Below, piece after piece: positions 33,824 through 44,039 of a stretch of 64,000 nt of DNA. The stretch's first letter is position 1; every line of letters starts with the position of its first letter. A model generated the notes under the pieces. The model was not told the origin of the DNA, ran no database searches, and worked only from the letters and a program-made list of their open reading frames with translations. The stretch comes from Stomorhina lunata (taxonomy: Eukaryota > Arthropoda > Insecta > Diptera > Rhiniidae). A program made the translations under genes and the position numbers. The DNA is taken from assembly GCA_933228675.1 (NCBI GenBank), contig OW121740.1:36165292-36229291 (forward strand), given 5' to 3'.

Positions 33824-34357
33824 GAAACACAATTGGAACGAACGACCAATTTTTCGGAACGAATATTCGTCGTTAGAAATAGAACATATGGGTTTATATG
33901 AAAGTGCTCACAATAGATGCGTACGACGAAATTCGTTGTGCGTATCGAATAGTGCGATAGGTTTATTTCTATTTCATACGCAGACGAACGACGATTAAAC
34001 TGGTTTAGAGTGGCTGTATTTCTATTTCTGTTCTAAAATATTAGAAATTATATGTGTTTTTGTAAAATATGGTCACCTTATAAATTGTAAACAAAAAAAA
34101 TTATTTCAAATAAAATTAATTAAATATTTTCTTTTTGTGAAAAAATTAAAGAATAAAGTAAAAAAAAATTGCAAATGTCGTGAGTGCGCGATATGTACGA
34201 AAGTGTGTGTAATTTGTGCTAATGAAAAATAAACAAAAATGGCGTCAGCAACGTTTATTCGTCCCAAATGTGTTCAATGGACGAATATACAAGACGAATT
34301 TTTAAAATCGAATTCGTCGTGCTGGACGAAATTAGTCATTCGTCCCAATTGTGTTTC
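33824..34357. mobile_element. MITE nested in the hAT element
   Basis: GAAACACAATTGGAACGAAC at the left is inverted at the right (the inverse of GAAACACAATTGGGACGAAT), and the similarity continues through GACCAATTT. CGTCGTACG/CGAATTCGTCG motifs recur inside both halves. There is no coding capacity. Size 534 bp. Confidence 0.75.
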
Positions 34358-34601
34358 TACCTTGAAATTGTATAAATTAATTTTGAAATTTTGAAAATAC
34401 AAATATAATTTTATAAATATAAAGGTAAAAAATTATTAAAATAGAAAAAATATAAATAATATTTTATATTTTTCCAGAAAAGTTGTTGTAACAGTTCTGC
34501 TGCTGATGAAAGTTCTTTTCTGGTAAAATTAATATTAATTAGTGGGATTTGTGCCAATATATGAGGTTTGAAGCTGGAGAATATATCAATATATCAAATG
34601 G

Positions 34602-34857
34602 GCGCAAATAAGTTGGCCTATTTGGGCAGTTAAATAAGTGTACTGGTTTAAAGTGCCGAAAGAATACGTTCGCCTTAGCAGTTAAGCATACTGCTCCATA
34701 TGCCGGCTCGAATCATGTCATTATTTTTGATACCTTGAAAACAGTATTCTCTCACAATGACAAGTCAGATCCCAGCTTAGAAATTATGGGTATAGCTGCA
34801 TTATCATTGGATCTCATTGGTATATGTTCTTGCAATGCAGAACTATTGTGTTCCTAG
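34602..34857 (+). pseudogene. Unrecognised coding-like fragment inside the hAT element
   Basis: One plus-strand frame stays open for 84 codons to TAG at 34855. It has balanced, protein-like composition unlike the surrounding AT-rich DNA: VGLFGQLNKCTGLKCRKNTF, then AVKHTAPYAGSNHVIIFDTL, then LEIMGIAALSLDLIGICSC. It has no initiating methionine. GC content and codon use are higher than in the flanks. It does not look like a hAT transposase, so it may be a fragment of a host gene caught by the element. I cannot name the source. Confidence 0.4.
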
Positions 34858-35505
34858 CTAAAACAAACTTGAAGGACTTGAAGGACACTGTCGTCAAAAG
34901 GCCACAGATGCTATTATGCTTTCTTAAGCGGTTTTGGAAGACACTTACAGTTCAATGGCTACAACCATGGTAGATATCTGTGCCTATTGGTGCTTAGATG
35001 GCTTACCGTTCGTTTGGCTAAATCGCTAATTTATCATTTCATTATAAACTAAATTATATAATTCATTTAAATAATATGTAATTGGCTCTTTAATTATAAT
35101 GCCAATTAATTAAAGACAATAAAATAGTTTATGTTTTGCTATAAATGCAAATACCCTTCCCTCGCAGCGAAAAAGATTTCTCCTATGAGTCTGGCTTCGT
35201 TTTTCCACTTTGATTCAGTTTGTATCTGATGCTTATTACTATATTGGTTAAGTCGACCAATTTCGAGAATACAATTCTTCGGGAGAAAATAAGCGGTTTT
35301 TCTTTTAGTAGCTTTTGTTCTATATAATTTATATTGTACACATTACACATTTTATAAAAAAAAATCCAAAAAAAAAGAAAATACTTTTGTATAATGTGGT
35401 AACGTTATATTTGATATGACGTAGAAAAACAAACTTCAAAAAACCTTATTAAAATTTAATGATAGCAAGTGAAATTACCTTCAATATATATGCCTTGCGT
35501 TAGAA

Positions 35506-36424
35506 GGCAATCGAATACTAGCCTAACGATTAAGCTCTAAATTGAGTTCATTTTCTTTTTTCGTTTGGTAGTAAAAGCCATAGAAGAATATATAGAAGGT
35601 CGTCAGCTGATCCACTAAAATTTAGTATTCTACAAAATCACACGTACACGAAATGAAAGCTTTTTTGACAAACAGAAAAGCTTTTTGTACTCAAAATTTT
35701 GTTTGAAAAATTACGCGTTATTTTGAATGAAACGCACTGTTCTAAATTGCACACATAAAATGTTATTTATTTTTTTAAATATTTTAACATTATTTTGATG
35801 TCGAAACACTTTTTATTTTTTACAAACTGAAAATTTTTTATTTTGTTTTCTTTCGACATTCTTTTTTTTGTTTTTGCTTAATTTGTATTGAACAAGTAGG
35901 GCTGCAATTTTTGGTATTAAAAAAAATAATGAAATTTAGGATAAAAAATTGTTTATAGATTTTAATTATCCTAAAATCAAGTAAAACTCATTCTATGCCT
36001 TAAAATATGGATTTCTGAAGAAAATTTCTTAAAATTACGGAGAAAATCTTGAAGAAAATTTTCGTCCCATCATATCATACTTTTTTGTGCAACTGTTTGT
36101 ATTCATTAAGAAAAGTAAAAGCTCTTTTTAGGCTTACCAATACACTATTACTGATCCGTACTATTGACAGGTCCCAGGTGTACTTTGACGTTTCGTTGAC
36201 TTTCTAGGTATTTATTTATTCTATGGTAAAAGCTTCGTAATGAAATATCAAATAATAGTATTGCCATGAAATATTTTATTACTTTTCTGAAAGCTTTTCC
36301 TGTAAAATGTAAGACTTTTGTGAAATGATGTTAACCCTAAAATTAAATAACATCAAAAATAAATAAAAACAAAAAATAAAAATATTTTACAAATTTTTTT
36401 TTTCAATGATGTTCTGTTTATGAG
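35506..36424. other. AT-rich DNA, no gene seen
   Basis: No reading frame, paired termini or tandem structure was recognised. Confidence 0.35.
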
Positions 36425-36790
36425 AAAGGCAAGAATTAAGTAAAAAAGTTCGGGTTTTAGGAACAAGTTCCCTGATTTCTATCCAAAGTAACTAGAAACG
36501 ATAGAACATTGTGACACTCCAGTGGCTCAATAGAGTTGCATACCGACGAACACATTCACCCTTTTCTACACTCGGTCGAGCTCCTACAAAGACTTTATTC
36601 TGAGACATGTATTGCGTAAGAAGATTTGAGTTTTGGGAACGAGTTCCCTAATTTCAAAGTAAAAACGATAGAAAAGTGTGACACTCCAGTGGTTCAATAG
36701 AGTTGGATACCATGCTGTCAACAATAAGCACTTTCACCCTCTCTTGCACTCTTACATAGACCCTATTCCGAAACATGTATTGCGTACCAG
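36425..36790 (-). repeat. Two antisense pieces of a LINE 3' tail
   Basis: On the minus strand the blocks GCAATACATGT..., CGAGCTCCTAC-type and GTGTCACACTTTTCTATCG occur twice, about 180 bp apart. They match part of the LINE tail read on the plus strand at 36838 and 51275. Both pieces are heavily mutated. Confidence 0.5.
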
Positions 36791-36837
36791 TGAAATAGAA
36801 CTCTCATGTATGGGCCGATGCTTCAAAGTTTATTTTG

Positions 36838-37225
36838 GAACTTCTTGACCGAGTACAGGAGAGAGCTAATCAGTACAGGAGAGAGCTCATCAGTAACATT
36901 AGATTACCCAATTCTATTGTTCTATTGTTACTACTTTGTTATGTGCTCTAACGAAATCAGGGAACTCGTTTTCGATATATGAATTTTCTTACGCAATACA
37001 CGTCTATCTGTTAGAGCTCGTCCTTTCGTAGTCGATTGACCAGTAGACAGACGATACTTTACAGATAGACGGTACAGTTCGTTAGTAGAATTTGCTTCCC
37101 TCAGAAGTTTTTCCAACCAGTTGCAATATAGGGAAGTTTAAATCAAATGTCCACGAACACTACCTATTCCCCTCCCACAACCTTTTCATAGTTTCAACAC
37201 AATGCATTGTATTGTGATCATGTCC
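36838..37225 (+). pseudogene. LINE ORF2 C-terminal tail and 3' UTR, decayed
   Basis: This corresponds to the piece at 51275-51690: an ELLDRVQER-type start, then the arginine-rich THYRENSF / RMRNSLPAEVFP region, then the TAGTTTCAACACAATG 3' UTR. Here it has multiple frameshifts and an internal short duplication (CAGTACAGGAGAGAGCT twice). It lies head to head with antisense copies of the same tail to its left. Confidence 0.65.
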
Positions 37226-37660
37226 TAATCAAACAAAAATAAATAACCGTTTTTTGTTCTCCAGGCGATTAGAATTTTTTAATTGCCTGATTTGACATTT
37301 ACTTTCGTCTATACATTTCATTTACGAACCAAAATTTTAAAAGCTTTTTCTCGTTTCACTCAAAAAAAAAAATTCAAAAACCAAAAGTTAAATTTTTTCG
37401 TTGTTGACGTACAATTTGAAAAAATTGTAGTTTCAAAAACAGGCTGTCAATATCAAAAGCTTACGAATAAACACTGATATTATTTATCTAATGATTTCTT
37501 TTATAAAACTTTCGATGTCGAAAGGTTTTCTGCAATGAACTTTCTATATCGAAAGATTTGTTACATAAAGCGTTTGTGGTCAAAACATTTCAAATAGAAA
37601 ACTTTTAATATACAACTTTCCTATAAAAAAATTTCAATATCAAAAGCTTTCCTATAGATC

Positions 37661-37756
37661 AATGATGGGCAAAGTCTTTCAGATTCTCTCTTATTTTGTA
37701 TTTTGCTACGCCTAGGATTAGCAAAATACAAAATCAGAGAGACTCTGCCCAACATT
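37661..37756. repeat. ~95-bp hairpin element inside the minisatellite
   Basis: AATGATGGGCAAAGTCTTTC through TTTTGTATTTTGCTA faces its near-inverse TAGCAAAATACAAAAT...TCTGCCCAACATT around a 10-bp centre. Arms are about 43 bp. A single diverged arm-like stretch occurs near 20325. Confidence 0.65.
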
Positions 37757-38011
37757 GCTATAGATACCTTTAATATATAAAGCTTTCTAAAAAACTGTTT
37801 GTATTAAAAATTCCTATATAAAACTCTTGATGCTGAAAAGATTCCTATAATTGACATTCCATATCGAAAGATTTCTTATAGTAAACTTTTCTATAGAAAA
37901 CTTCTAATATCAAAAGCTTTCCTATAGGTAACTTTTGATATAAAAAGCTTTCAACTAAAAACATTTCATATCGAAAGCTTGCCAAAAAAAAGATTTTCTA
38001 CATTAAACTTA

Positions 38012-38016
38012 CGATG
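38012..38016. repeat. Transib target-site duplication, left copy (CGATG)
   Basis: CGATG directly precedes the CACAGTG tip and is repeated exactly at 43544-43548 after the right tip. Transib elements are known for 5-bp duplications. Confidence 0.92.
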
Positions 38017-39380
38017 CACAGTGGTTTACGGACGCTTTTTTTTGGAAATAATTCTTTAACTTTTGAACGACTGGAGATATTTGATATTGATATTTGACAT
38101 GGTGATAGTCAAGGAGTATTCGAGTTGGTTTTTAAAAGCACTGGTCCATGAGGGGTCGGGAGAGTGATTGATGGACCTTCAAAGTTGGTCACCTCGGGTG
38201 TTCGACTTTTTTAAAAATTCGCCAAAAATCCATTTATGTATGGATTGAAAAGAAATTTTAAACTTAAGTTGTCCTTGAGAAGATCTACAAAAAATACGCT
38301 TAAATGTGTAGGTTATCTCCTTTGGATTTCGAGATATTTGGGTAAAAAGGAATTTTTAGGTTGATTTTTTACCTCTTTTTTTAAGCTTTTTTTGATCTGG
38401 TGGACGCATCTGAGGACCAAAAATTTAAGAATATTCTTTAAATTTGTAATAAAATTCTGAATAATTTTTGTGCAAGTTAGTTATAGAAATCTTCTTTTGT
38501 TTAAAAGTTAAAAATATTCAAAGTTGAAACTTACAAAAAATTTCGCTTTTTTTTTAGTTTTTCCCCAAAAGATAGCTATATTTTTTCACTAATAAAAAAA
38601 TATTTTCTTAAGAAACATAAAAAGATTTTTAAAGTTTTTAAAAGAAAACATAATGAGAATGCGTATAAAACAAATTTCTTGCTAATTGGACTTTTGGTCC
38701 TCGCACATGTCCTCTCCAAAAAATGGCAATTTGTAAAAAAAAAAATTAGTTTAAACAAAAATTTCTCAAAAGGCAAAGCACCGATTTGAAAAAAATTATA
38801 ATGTTCATATTTTCCAATATATCTGTTATTGATTAGAAAAGTTTTTTCTGAAACGCGCTGCAAATAGAGACAGTGTTGCCATATTTGTAAAAAAAACTCA
38901 TTTTTTGAAACACCTTTTTCCCCAGTTGGGAATTGGGGAATTTTTAAGTTAAAATTGGGAATTTTTTTTAGTCTATTGCTTTTACATCTTATTGGTCTAC
39001 ATTACTACAAAATTTCATTGTAATATCTTTATCCATGTCATTTCCACAGAATATCAAAGATTAAAAATATTTTCCTTAAAAAAGCAGAAAAACAATTTTT
39101 TTTTGTTTTACGATACAAAGTGTAAAAAAAGTAACGCACTTAAAAAAAACTTTTACTTAGTGCTAATCTCCTAGTCTTTCCCGATCTAATGATACTAAAC
39201 ATGTATATAAAGCATTAATACCGAGTCTTAAAAAACTCTGAAAACTTTGGCCCCCGTAGCATTTTTACACTGTTTATTTAAATATAAGTGATGAATTTGT
39301 GCATATAAAGTTAATTATCATACTCAAATATTTCACTATTTTTAAGATGACAATGATCCTTCGCTAATAAACAAATATTT
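38017..39380 (+). repeat. Left terminal inverted repeat of Transib element
   Basis: Inverse of 42190-43543. It contains a minus-strand 95-codon frame that is identical in both arms, so at least that 288-bp block is essentially unchanged between arms. That frame has no protein-family features and is best read as a by-product of arm identity. Confidence 0.9.
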
Positions 39381-39690
39381 TCTTCAAAAAGATATAAATA
39401 GTTTTTTATTTTTTTAAAGAAAACATTATAAGAATGACTTAAAAAAATTTTATTCGATTTTGCCTTTTGTTCCAAGCTAAAAAATAAAATTTTAGTAAAA
39501 GATTCTAAATAAGTAAGTACGAGTAAGGCACCGATTTTGATAACAGTGTAAAGGTAATATATCCATAATTTGTAGCAAAAGTTTAATTAGAAGAGTACTT
39601 TTATAGTAACAGTGTGACAATTTATTTAAAATAAGATTTAAAGGCATTTTTCCGGTATTTAAAATTGGTGTATTTGAAAAAATTGCAAAA
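39361..39690 (+). repeat. Diverged duplicate of an inner TIR segment, left side only
   Basis: This stretch follows the order of 38580-38960: CGCTAATAAACAAATATTTTC beside CACTAATAAAAAAATATTTTC, then AAAGAAAACAT, TTTTGTTCC beside TTTTGGTCC, AAGGCACCGATTT beside AAAGCACCGATTT, and an ACAGTGTGACA/ACAGTGTTGCC block. It is an old internal duplication not mirrored on the right side. Confidence 0.6.
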
Positions 39691-39913
39691 TTATGTTAAG
39701 GTTATAAAATGTTTTTTAATGTGAAAGTTAATGCAATAGGTAAAAATTGTTACAACTTGGGTTTTTCATAATGGTCAGAAAGGATATGGTTACTCACCTC
39801 CATACAGGTAGGTTTTACGAGACGCACATATTGGTTGAGTTATATATGCACCTATTTTTAGAGGTAAAAAATACATTAATTCATTGATTTCTTTATTATT
39901 CTTTGGATACAGG

Positions 39914-39925
39914 TATATATAAAAA
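39914..39925 (+). promoter_or_regulatory. TATA box candidate of the Transib transposase
   Basis: TATATATAAAAA lies about 75 bp upstream of the ATG at 39989, inside the unique central region and not in a TIR, so the transposase would be transcribed from its own promoter. Confidence 0.45.
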
Positions 39926-39988
39926 ATGTTTTTTTTTAATATAAAAAAGAAAGTTTTAAATGTAACTGCTATTAACAGTTAAAACATC

Positions 39989-42025
39989 ATGGCTATAACA
40001 TTGGAATTTAAAGTGTTGTGCGATATTCTTTTTGAACAACCAAGCAGTTCGAGAGCAGAAAAAATTAAAATAATCATGCGATATGCTAAAAGTCAAACTA
40101 ACTCCATGATTCTCAATAGTGAGGAAGACAAAGTCGTAAAATTTGTAAAGTTATTTGAACTTAAAATTAAGTCGGTTAATTACTGTTTAAAAAGATTTGA
40201 ATCTAAATTTAAAGACTGGCTGAAGGACTCAATTGAGCTTAAAACTTCTGGTGCTGGAGCCCCTCTAAAAAACTATGATGATCTCGGAGAAAGATCTAAA
40301 AAGATGCGATTATCCGAAGTTCTTTCTACTCATTCGGATACTGAAATCAAAGATTCCTTTAAGGAAGTGCTCAAACGAAATAATCAACCAGCTGAAGCTA
40401 AACAAATAGCAGATATTCTCCCAGAGGCTTCTCCTAAACGTCTTAAGCGAATTATTAAGAGTATACCAACTCCTTCTTCTCAATCAGAATTTTCGGAGGA
40501 AGAAGCACTTGCTCTTATGCTCGAGTTGAAATTGAGTAAAAATAAATATATTAAACTCTGTAAGGCATTACGAGACAAAGGACACTCAATTTTACCAGGA
40601 TATAATGCGTTATTAAAAACCAAAAAAAACTTAATACCAACAAACGTGATAGGAGACGAAAGTGCATCTGTGGATTTATCAAAATTATTGGAAAATACGG
40701 CATCAAGGCTGATATCTACTACATTGTCTGAAGAAGAAGCCAAGAAACTTGACAACAAGGACTTAACTTTAATATGTAAATGGGGATGTGACGGTTTATC
40801 TGGATTACCGGAATACAAACAATCAACATCTCATCAGAACACAAATGACTACAGAAGCGTTTTTATGGCATCCCTAGTACCACTAAGATTAAGAAAGAAT
40901 CGTTCTGAACCATCCACATCAAAAGAGCGTACTGAATATGTGTGGGTTAACACATCTCCAGGATCAAAGGCATTTTGCAGACCGATCAGATTCGAATATT
41001 TAAAAGAAAATGCAGCAAGCACAAAAAATTGGGTTGATGATATCAAATATTCAATAGACAATTTGAGTCCAGTCTGCATAGACATACATGGATATTTGAT
41101 TAATGTAAATTTTGAGCTTCAATTGACAATGATAGATGGAAAAGTAAGCAACGCTATAACGGAAACCCATTCAACTTGGAAATGCTCATTATGCGGAAAG
41201 AAGAAATCGGAATTTCTACAAACTTCAGAAGATGCATCAGCTAGTACTGCAATTAATCAAGAGGTTCTGGAATTTGGTATATCGCCCCTACATGCACGTA
41301 TCCGATTTTTAGAATTTATGCTACATATAGCATATGATCTGAAATATAGGAATATACCTGATAATCAGCTAAAATCCGTGAGAAATAATAAGGAACTGAT
41401 TGAAATGAGATCCAGTGAAAAAAAAAGGATTCAGGAAGAATTCAAAACTATGACGGGTCTAAACATAGACAAACCACTTGTAGGATATGGCAGTACAAAC
41501 GATGGTAATACGGCCAGGCGATTCTTTGAAAATTATGAAACAACTTCAAAGATTACTGGAATTGATGAGGAAGTTCTTCGTAAATGTTACGTAATATTAT
41601 CGGCAATAAATAGCAAATATCAAATAAATGCTGAAAAATTTCATTGCTATGCCCTCAACGCGTTAACTCGTATACGACATTTGTATCACTGGAAAGAAAT
41701 TACACCAACAGTTCATAAAGTCCTTCAACATGGTCGTGAAATAATTGAATCAAATCTTCTCCCACTTGGTGAACTGACAGAAGAGGCCCAGGAAGCGCGG
41801 AATTCAGATTTCAAGTATATCCAACTATTTAATACCAGAAAATGCTCAAGAAAATCGCAAAATCAGGATCTAATAAATTATCTCTTGTTGTCTTCTGATC
41901 CTGCTCTATCAACGATAAGAAAGAAATGGTGGAGCAGTTATACAAAAACTTCTGAAAACGAACACCTGGAAGAGGTTCTTGATATAATAGATTGTACTGA
42001 TTATTTTACTGAAAATAAAAATTAA
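39989..42025 (+). CDS. Transib (RAG1-like) transposase, 678 aa, intact
   Basis: Predicted cut-and-paste transposase of the Transib family, acting in the nucleus on the CACAGTG tips. The frame is a single uninterrupted exon of family-typical length. Landmarks match the RAG1/Transib core in order: CKWGCDGLSGLPEYKQ with the first catalytic D at 268; ASLVPLRLR; FCRPIRFEYLKE; LTMIDGKVSNA with the second D at 383; a zinc-ligand pair WKCSLCG (C399, C402); FHCYALNALTRIRHLY; TPTVHKVLQHG; and GELTEEAQEARN with E602 as the likely third catalytic residue. The basic N-terminal third (residues 1-200) would bind DNA and is poorly conserved. Assignment of D268/D383/E602 is by motif alignment from memory. No frameshift or stop is present and all key residues are there, so it could be active. 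AATAAA signals follow at 42054 and 42094. Codon use is AT-rich like the host. Confidence 0.9.
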   Translation: MAITLEFKVLCDILFEQPSSSRAEKIKIIMRYAKSQTNSMILNSEEDKVVKFVKLFELKIKSVNYCLKRFESKFKDWLKDSIELKTSGAGAPLKNYDDLGERSKKMRLSEVLSTHSDTEIKDSFKEVLKRNNQPAEAKQIADILPEASPKRLKRIIKSIPTPSSQSEFSEEEALALMLELKLSKNKYIKLCKALRDKGHSILPGYNALLKTKKNLIPTNVIGDESASVDLSKLLENTASRLISTTLSEEEAKKLDNKDLTLICKWGCDGLSGLPEYKQSTSHQNTNDYRSVFMASLVPLRLRKNRSEPSTSKERTEYVWVNTSPGSKAFCRPIRFEYLKENAASTKNWVDDIKYSIDNLSPVCIDIHGYLINVNFELQLTMIDGKVSNAITETHSTWKCSLCGKKKSEFLQTSEDASASTAINQEVLEFGISPLHARIRFLEFMLHIAYDLKYRNIPDNQLKSVRNNKELIEMRSSEKKRIQEEFKTMTGLNIDKPLVGYGSTNDGNTARRFFENYETTSKITGIDEEVLRKCYVILSAINSKYQINAEKFHCYALNALTRIRHLYHWKEITPTVHKVLQHGREIIESNLLPLGELTEEAQEARNSDFKYIQLFNTRKCSRKSQNQDLINYLLLSSDPALSTIRKKWWSSYTKTSENEHLEEVLDIIDCTDYFTENKN

Positions 42026-42053
42026 GTAAATAACTACTTTTATATAAATATGT

Positions 42054-42099
42054 AATAAAAACTGTAAGTTTAAACTTTAACTACAAATACTTCAATAAA
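42054..42099 (+). terminator. Transib transposase polyadenylation signals
   Basis: Two AATAAA hexamers at 42054-42059 and 42094-42099 follow the stop codon within 75 bp and precede the right TIR, so the mRNA can end before the inverted repeat. Confidence 0.55.
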
Positions 42100-42189
42100 A
42101 TGTATTTCACCTTTTAATATAAGTACAAATTATTTACATTTTGATATTTCATAAATCCTCATGATATTTTCTTTAAAAAAATAAAAAAA

Positions 42190-43543
42190 TATTTGTTTGT
42201 TATCGAAGGATCATTGTCATCTTATAGTGAAATATTTGAGTATGATTATTAATTTTATATGCACAAATTCATCACTTATATTTAAATAAACAGTGTAAAA
42301 ATGCTACGGGGGCCAAAGTTTTCAGAGTTTTTTAAGACTCGGTATTAATGCTTTATATACATGTTTAGTATCATTAGATCGGGAAAGGCTAGGAGATTAG
42401 CACTAAGTAAAAGTTTTTTTTAAGTGCGTTACTTTTTTTACACTTTGTATCGTAAAACAAAAAAAATTGTTTTTCTGCTTTTTTAAGGAAAATATTTTTA
42501 ATCTTTGATATTCTGTGGAAATGACATGGATAAAGATATTACAATGAAATTTTGTAGTAATGTAGACCAATAAGATGTAAAAGCAATAGACTAAAAAAAA
42601 TTCCCAATTTTAACTTAAAAATTCCCCAATTCCCAACTGGGGAAAAAGGTGTTTCAAAAAATGAGTTTTTTTTACAAATATGGCAACACTGTCTCTATTT
42701 GCAGCGCGTTTCAGAAAAAACTTTTCTAATCAATAACAGATATATTGGAAAATATGAACATTATAATTTTTTTCAAATCGGTGCTTTGCCTTTTGAGAAA
42801 TTTTTGTTTAAACTAATTTTTTTTTTTACAAATTGCCATTTTTTGGAGAGGACATGTGCGAGGACCAAAAGTCCAATTAGCAAGAAATTTGTTTTATACG
42901 CATTCTCATTATGTTTTCTTTTAAAAACTTTAAAAATCTTTTTATGTTTCTTAAGAAAATATTTTTTTATTAGTGAAAAAATATAGCTATCTTTTGGGGA
43001 AAAACTAAAAAAAAAGCGAAATTTTTTGTAAGTTTCAACTTTGAATATTTTTAACTTTTAAACAAAAGAAGATTTCTATAACTAACTTGCACAAAAATTA
43101 TTCAGAATTTTATTACAAATTTAAAGAATATTCTTAAATTTTTGGTCCTCAGATGCGTCCACCAGATCAAAAAAAGCTTAAAAAAAGAGGTAAAAAATCA
43201 ACCTAAAAATTCCTTTTTACCCAAATATCTCGAAATCCAAAGGAGATAACCTACACATTTAAGCGTATTTTTTGTAGATCTTCTCAAGGACAACTTAAGT
43301 TTAAAATTTCTTTTCAATCCATACATAAATGGATTTTTGGCGAATTTTTAAAAAAGTCGAACACCCGAGGTGACCAACTTTGAAGGTCCATCAATCACTC
43401 TCCCGACCCCTCATGGACCAGTGCTTTTAAAAACCAACTCGAATACTCCTTGACTATCACCATGTCAAATTTCATTCAAATATCTCCAGTCGTTCAAAAG
43501 TTAAAGAATTATTTCCAAAAAAAAGCGTCCGTAAACCACTGTG
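42190..43543 (-). repeat. Right terminal inverted repeat of Transib element
   Basis: Inverse of 38017-39380. The tip CACTGTG at 43537-43543 is followed at once by the second CGATG (43544-43548). Confidence 0.9.
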
Positions 43544-43920
43544 CGATGTCGAAAGGTTTCCTAAATAAACTTTTGATATTGAGAGATTTTCTATAGGAAA
43601 CTTATAAAACTTATAAAACCTTTTATGTCAACAAATTTGCTGAATGTTATTTTAAATATTCAAAGCTTTCTACTAAAAACATTCCATATTGAGAGCTTTC
43701 CTAAGGATTTTTTAGAGATTTCCTATATAAATCGATGTCGAACGGTTTCCTATAATAATTTCCTTTATAAAACTTTTTATATCAAAAGATCTCCTACAGA
43801 AAACATTCGTTATCGAAAGATTTTGTATGAAATACATTAGCTTTTCTACAGAAAACTTTCGCTATCGAAAGCTTTCCTATAGAAAACATTCGCTATATAA
43901 AGCTTTCCTTTATATAATTT
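43544..43920. repeat. Degenerate palindromic minisatellite, right of Transib
   Basis: A continuation of the block at 37501-38016, with words such as CGAAAGCTTTCCTATAGAAA. The first 5 bases are the right Transib duplication. Confidence 0.65.
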
Positions 43921-44039
43921 GTTTGGATCAATACAGAAAAAACCCTAAGTTACATTTATGCTCTGAAATGAGACTACAAAAAGAAGTATCTGAATTTAGT
44001 TTTTTTTTATAGGTTTAAAATTAAAGAAAAAGTTTTGAC

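Larger units (their letters stand above)
33469..35497. mobile_element. hAT-type non-autonomous element, 8-bp TSD
   Basis: The ends CAAGGTAGATTATAATGAAG... and the inverse of CAAGGCATATATATTGAAGG... continue together into GTAATTTCACTT, giving TIRs of about 31 bp. The element is flanked by identical 8-bp direct repeats CGTTAGAA at 33461-33468 and 35498-35505. An 8-bp duplication and CAAGG-type tips are the hAT signature. The 2,029-bp interior has no hAT transposase; it contains a nested MITE (33824-34357) and a coding-looking stretch (34602-34854). Confidence 0.85.
37501..38016. repeat. Degenerate palindromic minisatellite, left of Transib
   Basis: Loose 25-30-bp periods of the type AAAACTTTTGATATCAAAAG and CTTTCCTATAGAAAAC repeat through this block and resume at 43549. 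The Transib element inserted into it; its target CGATG is part of the repeat word CGATGTCGAAAGG seen at 37512. Confidence 0.7.
38017..43543 (+). mobile_element. Transib-type DNA transposon with ~1.36-kb TIRs
   Basis: A complete 5,527-bp element. Both tips read CACAGTGGTTTACGGACGC inward; CACAGTG equals the consensus heptamer of V(D)J recombination signals, which is the known Transib-RAG1 link. A 5-bp duplication CGATG flanks it. The left TIR spans 38017 to about 39380 and the right about 42190 to 43543. They are almost identical over the outer 1.2 kb, with a short mismatch patch near 38084 and a few single changes, and less similar at the inner 100 bp. One intact transposase gene occupies 39989-42025. 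Such long TIRs are unusual for Transib, whose inverted repeats are normally some tens of bases. High TIR identity and the intact gene suggest recent activity. Confidence 0.92.

Noticed and set aside
33469..35497. Autonomous hAT transposase gene
   Set aside because: No hAT catalytic or dimerisation motifs found in any frame of the interior.
38576..38863. 95-codon frame, identical to one at 42699-42986 on the other strand
   Set aside because: It lies in the Transib TIRs; its duplication is explained by arm identity. Composition is Phe/Lys/Leu-rich as expected from AT-rich DNA, with no domain.
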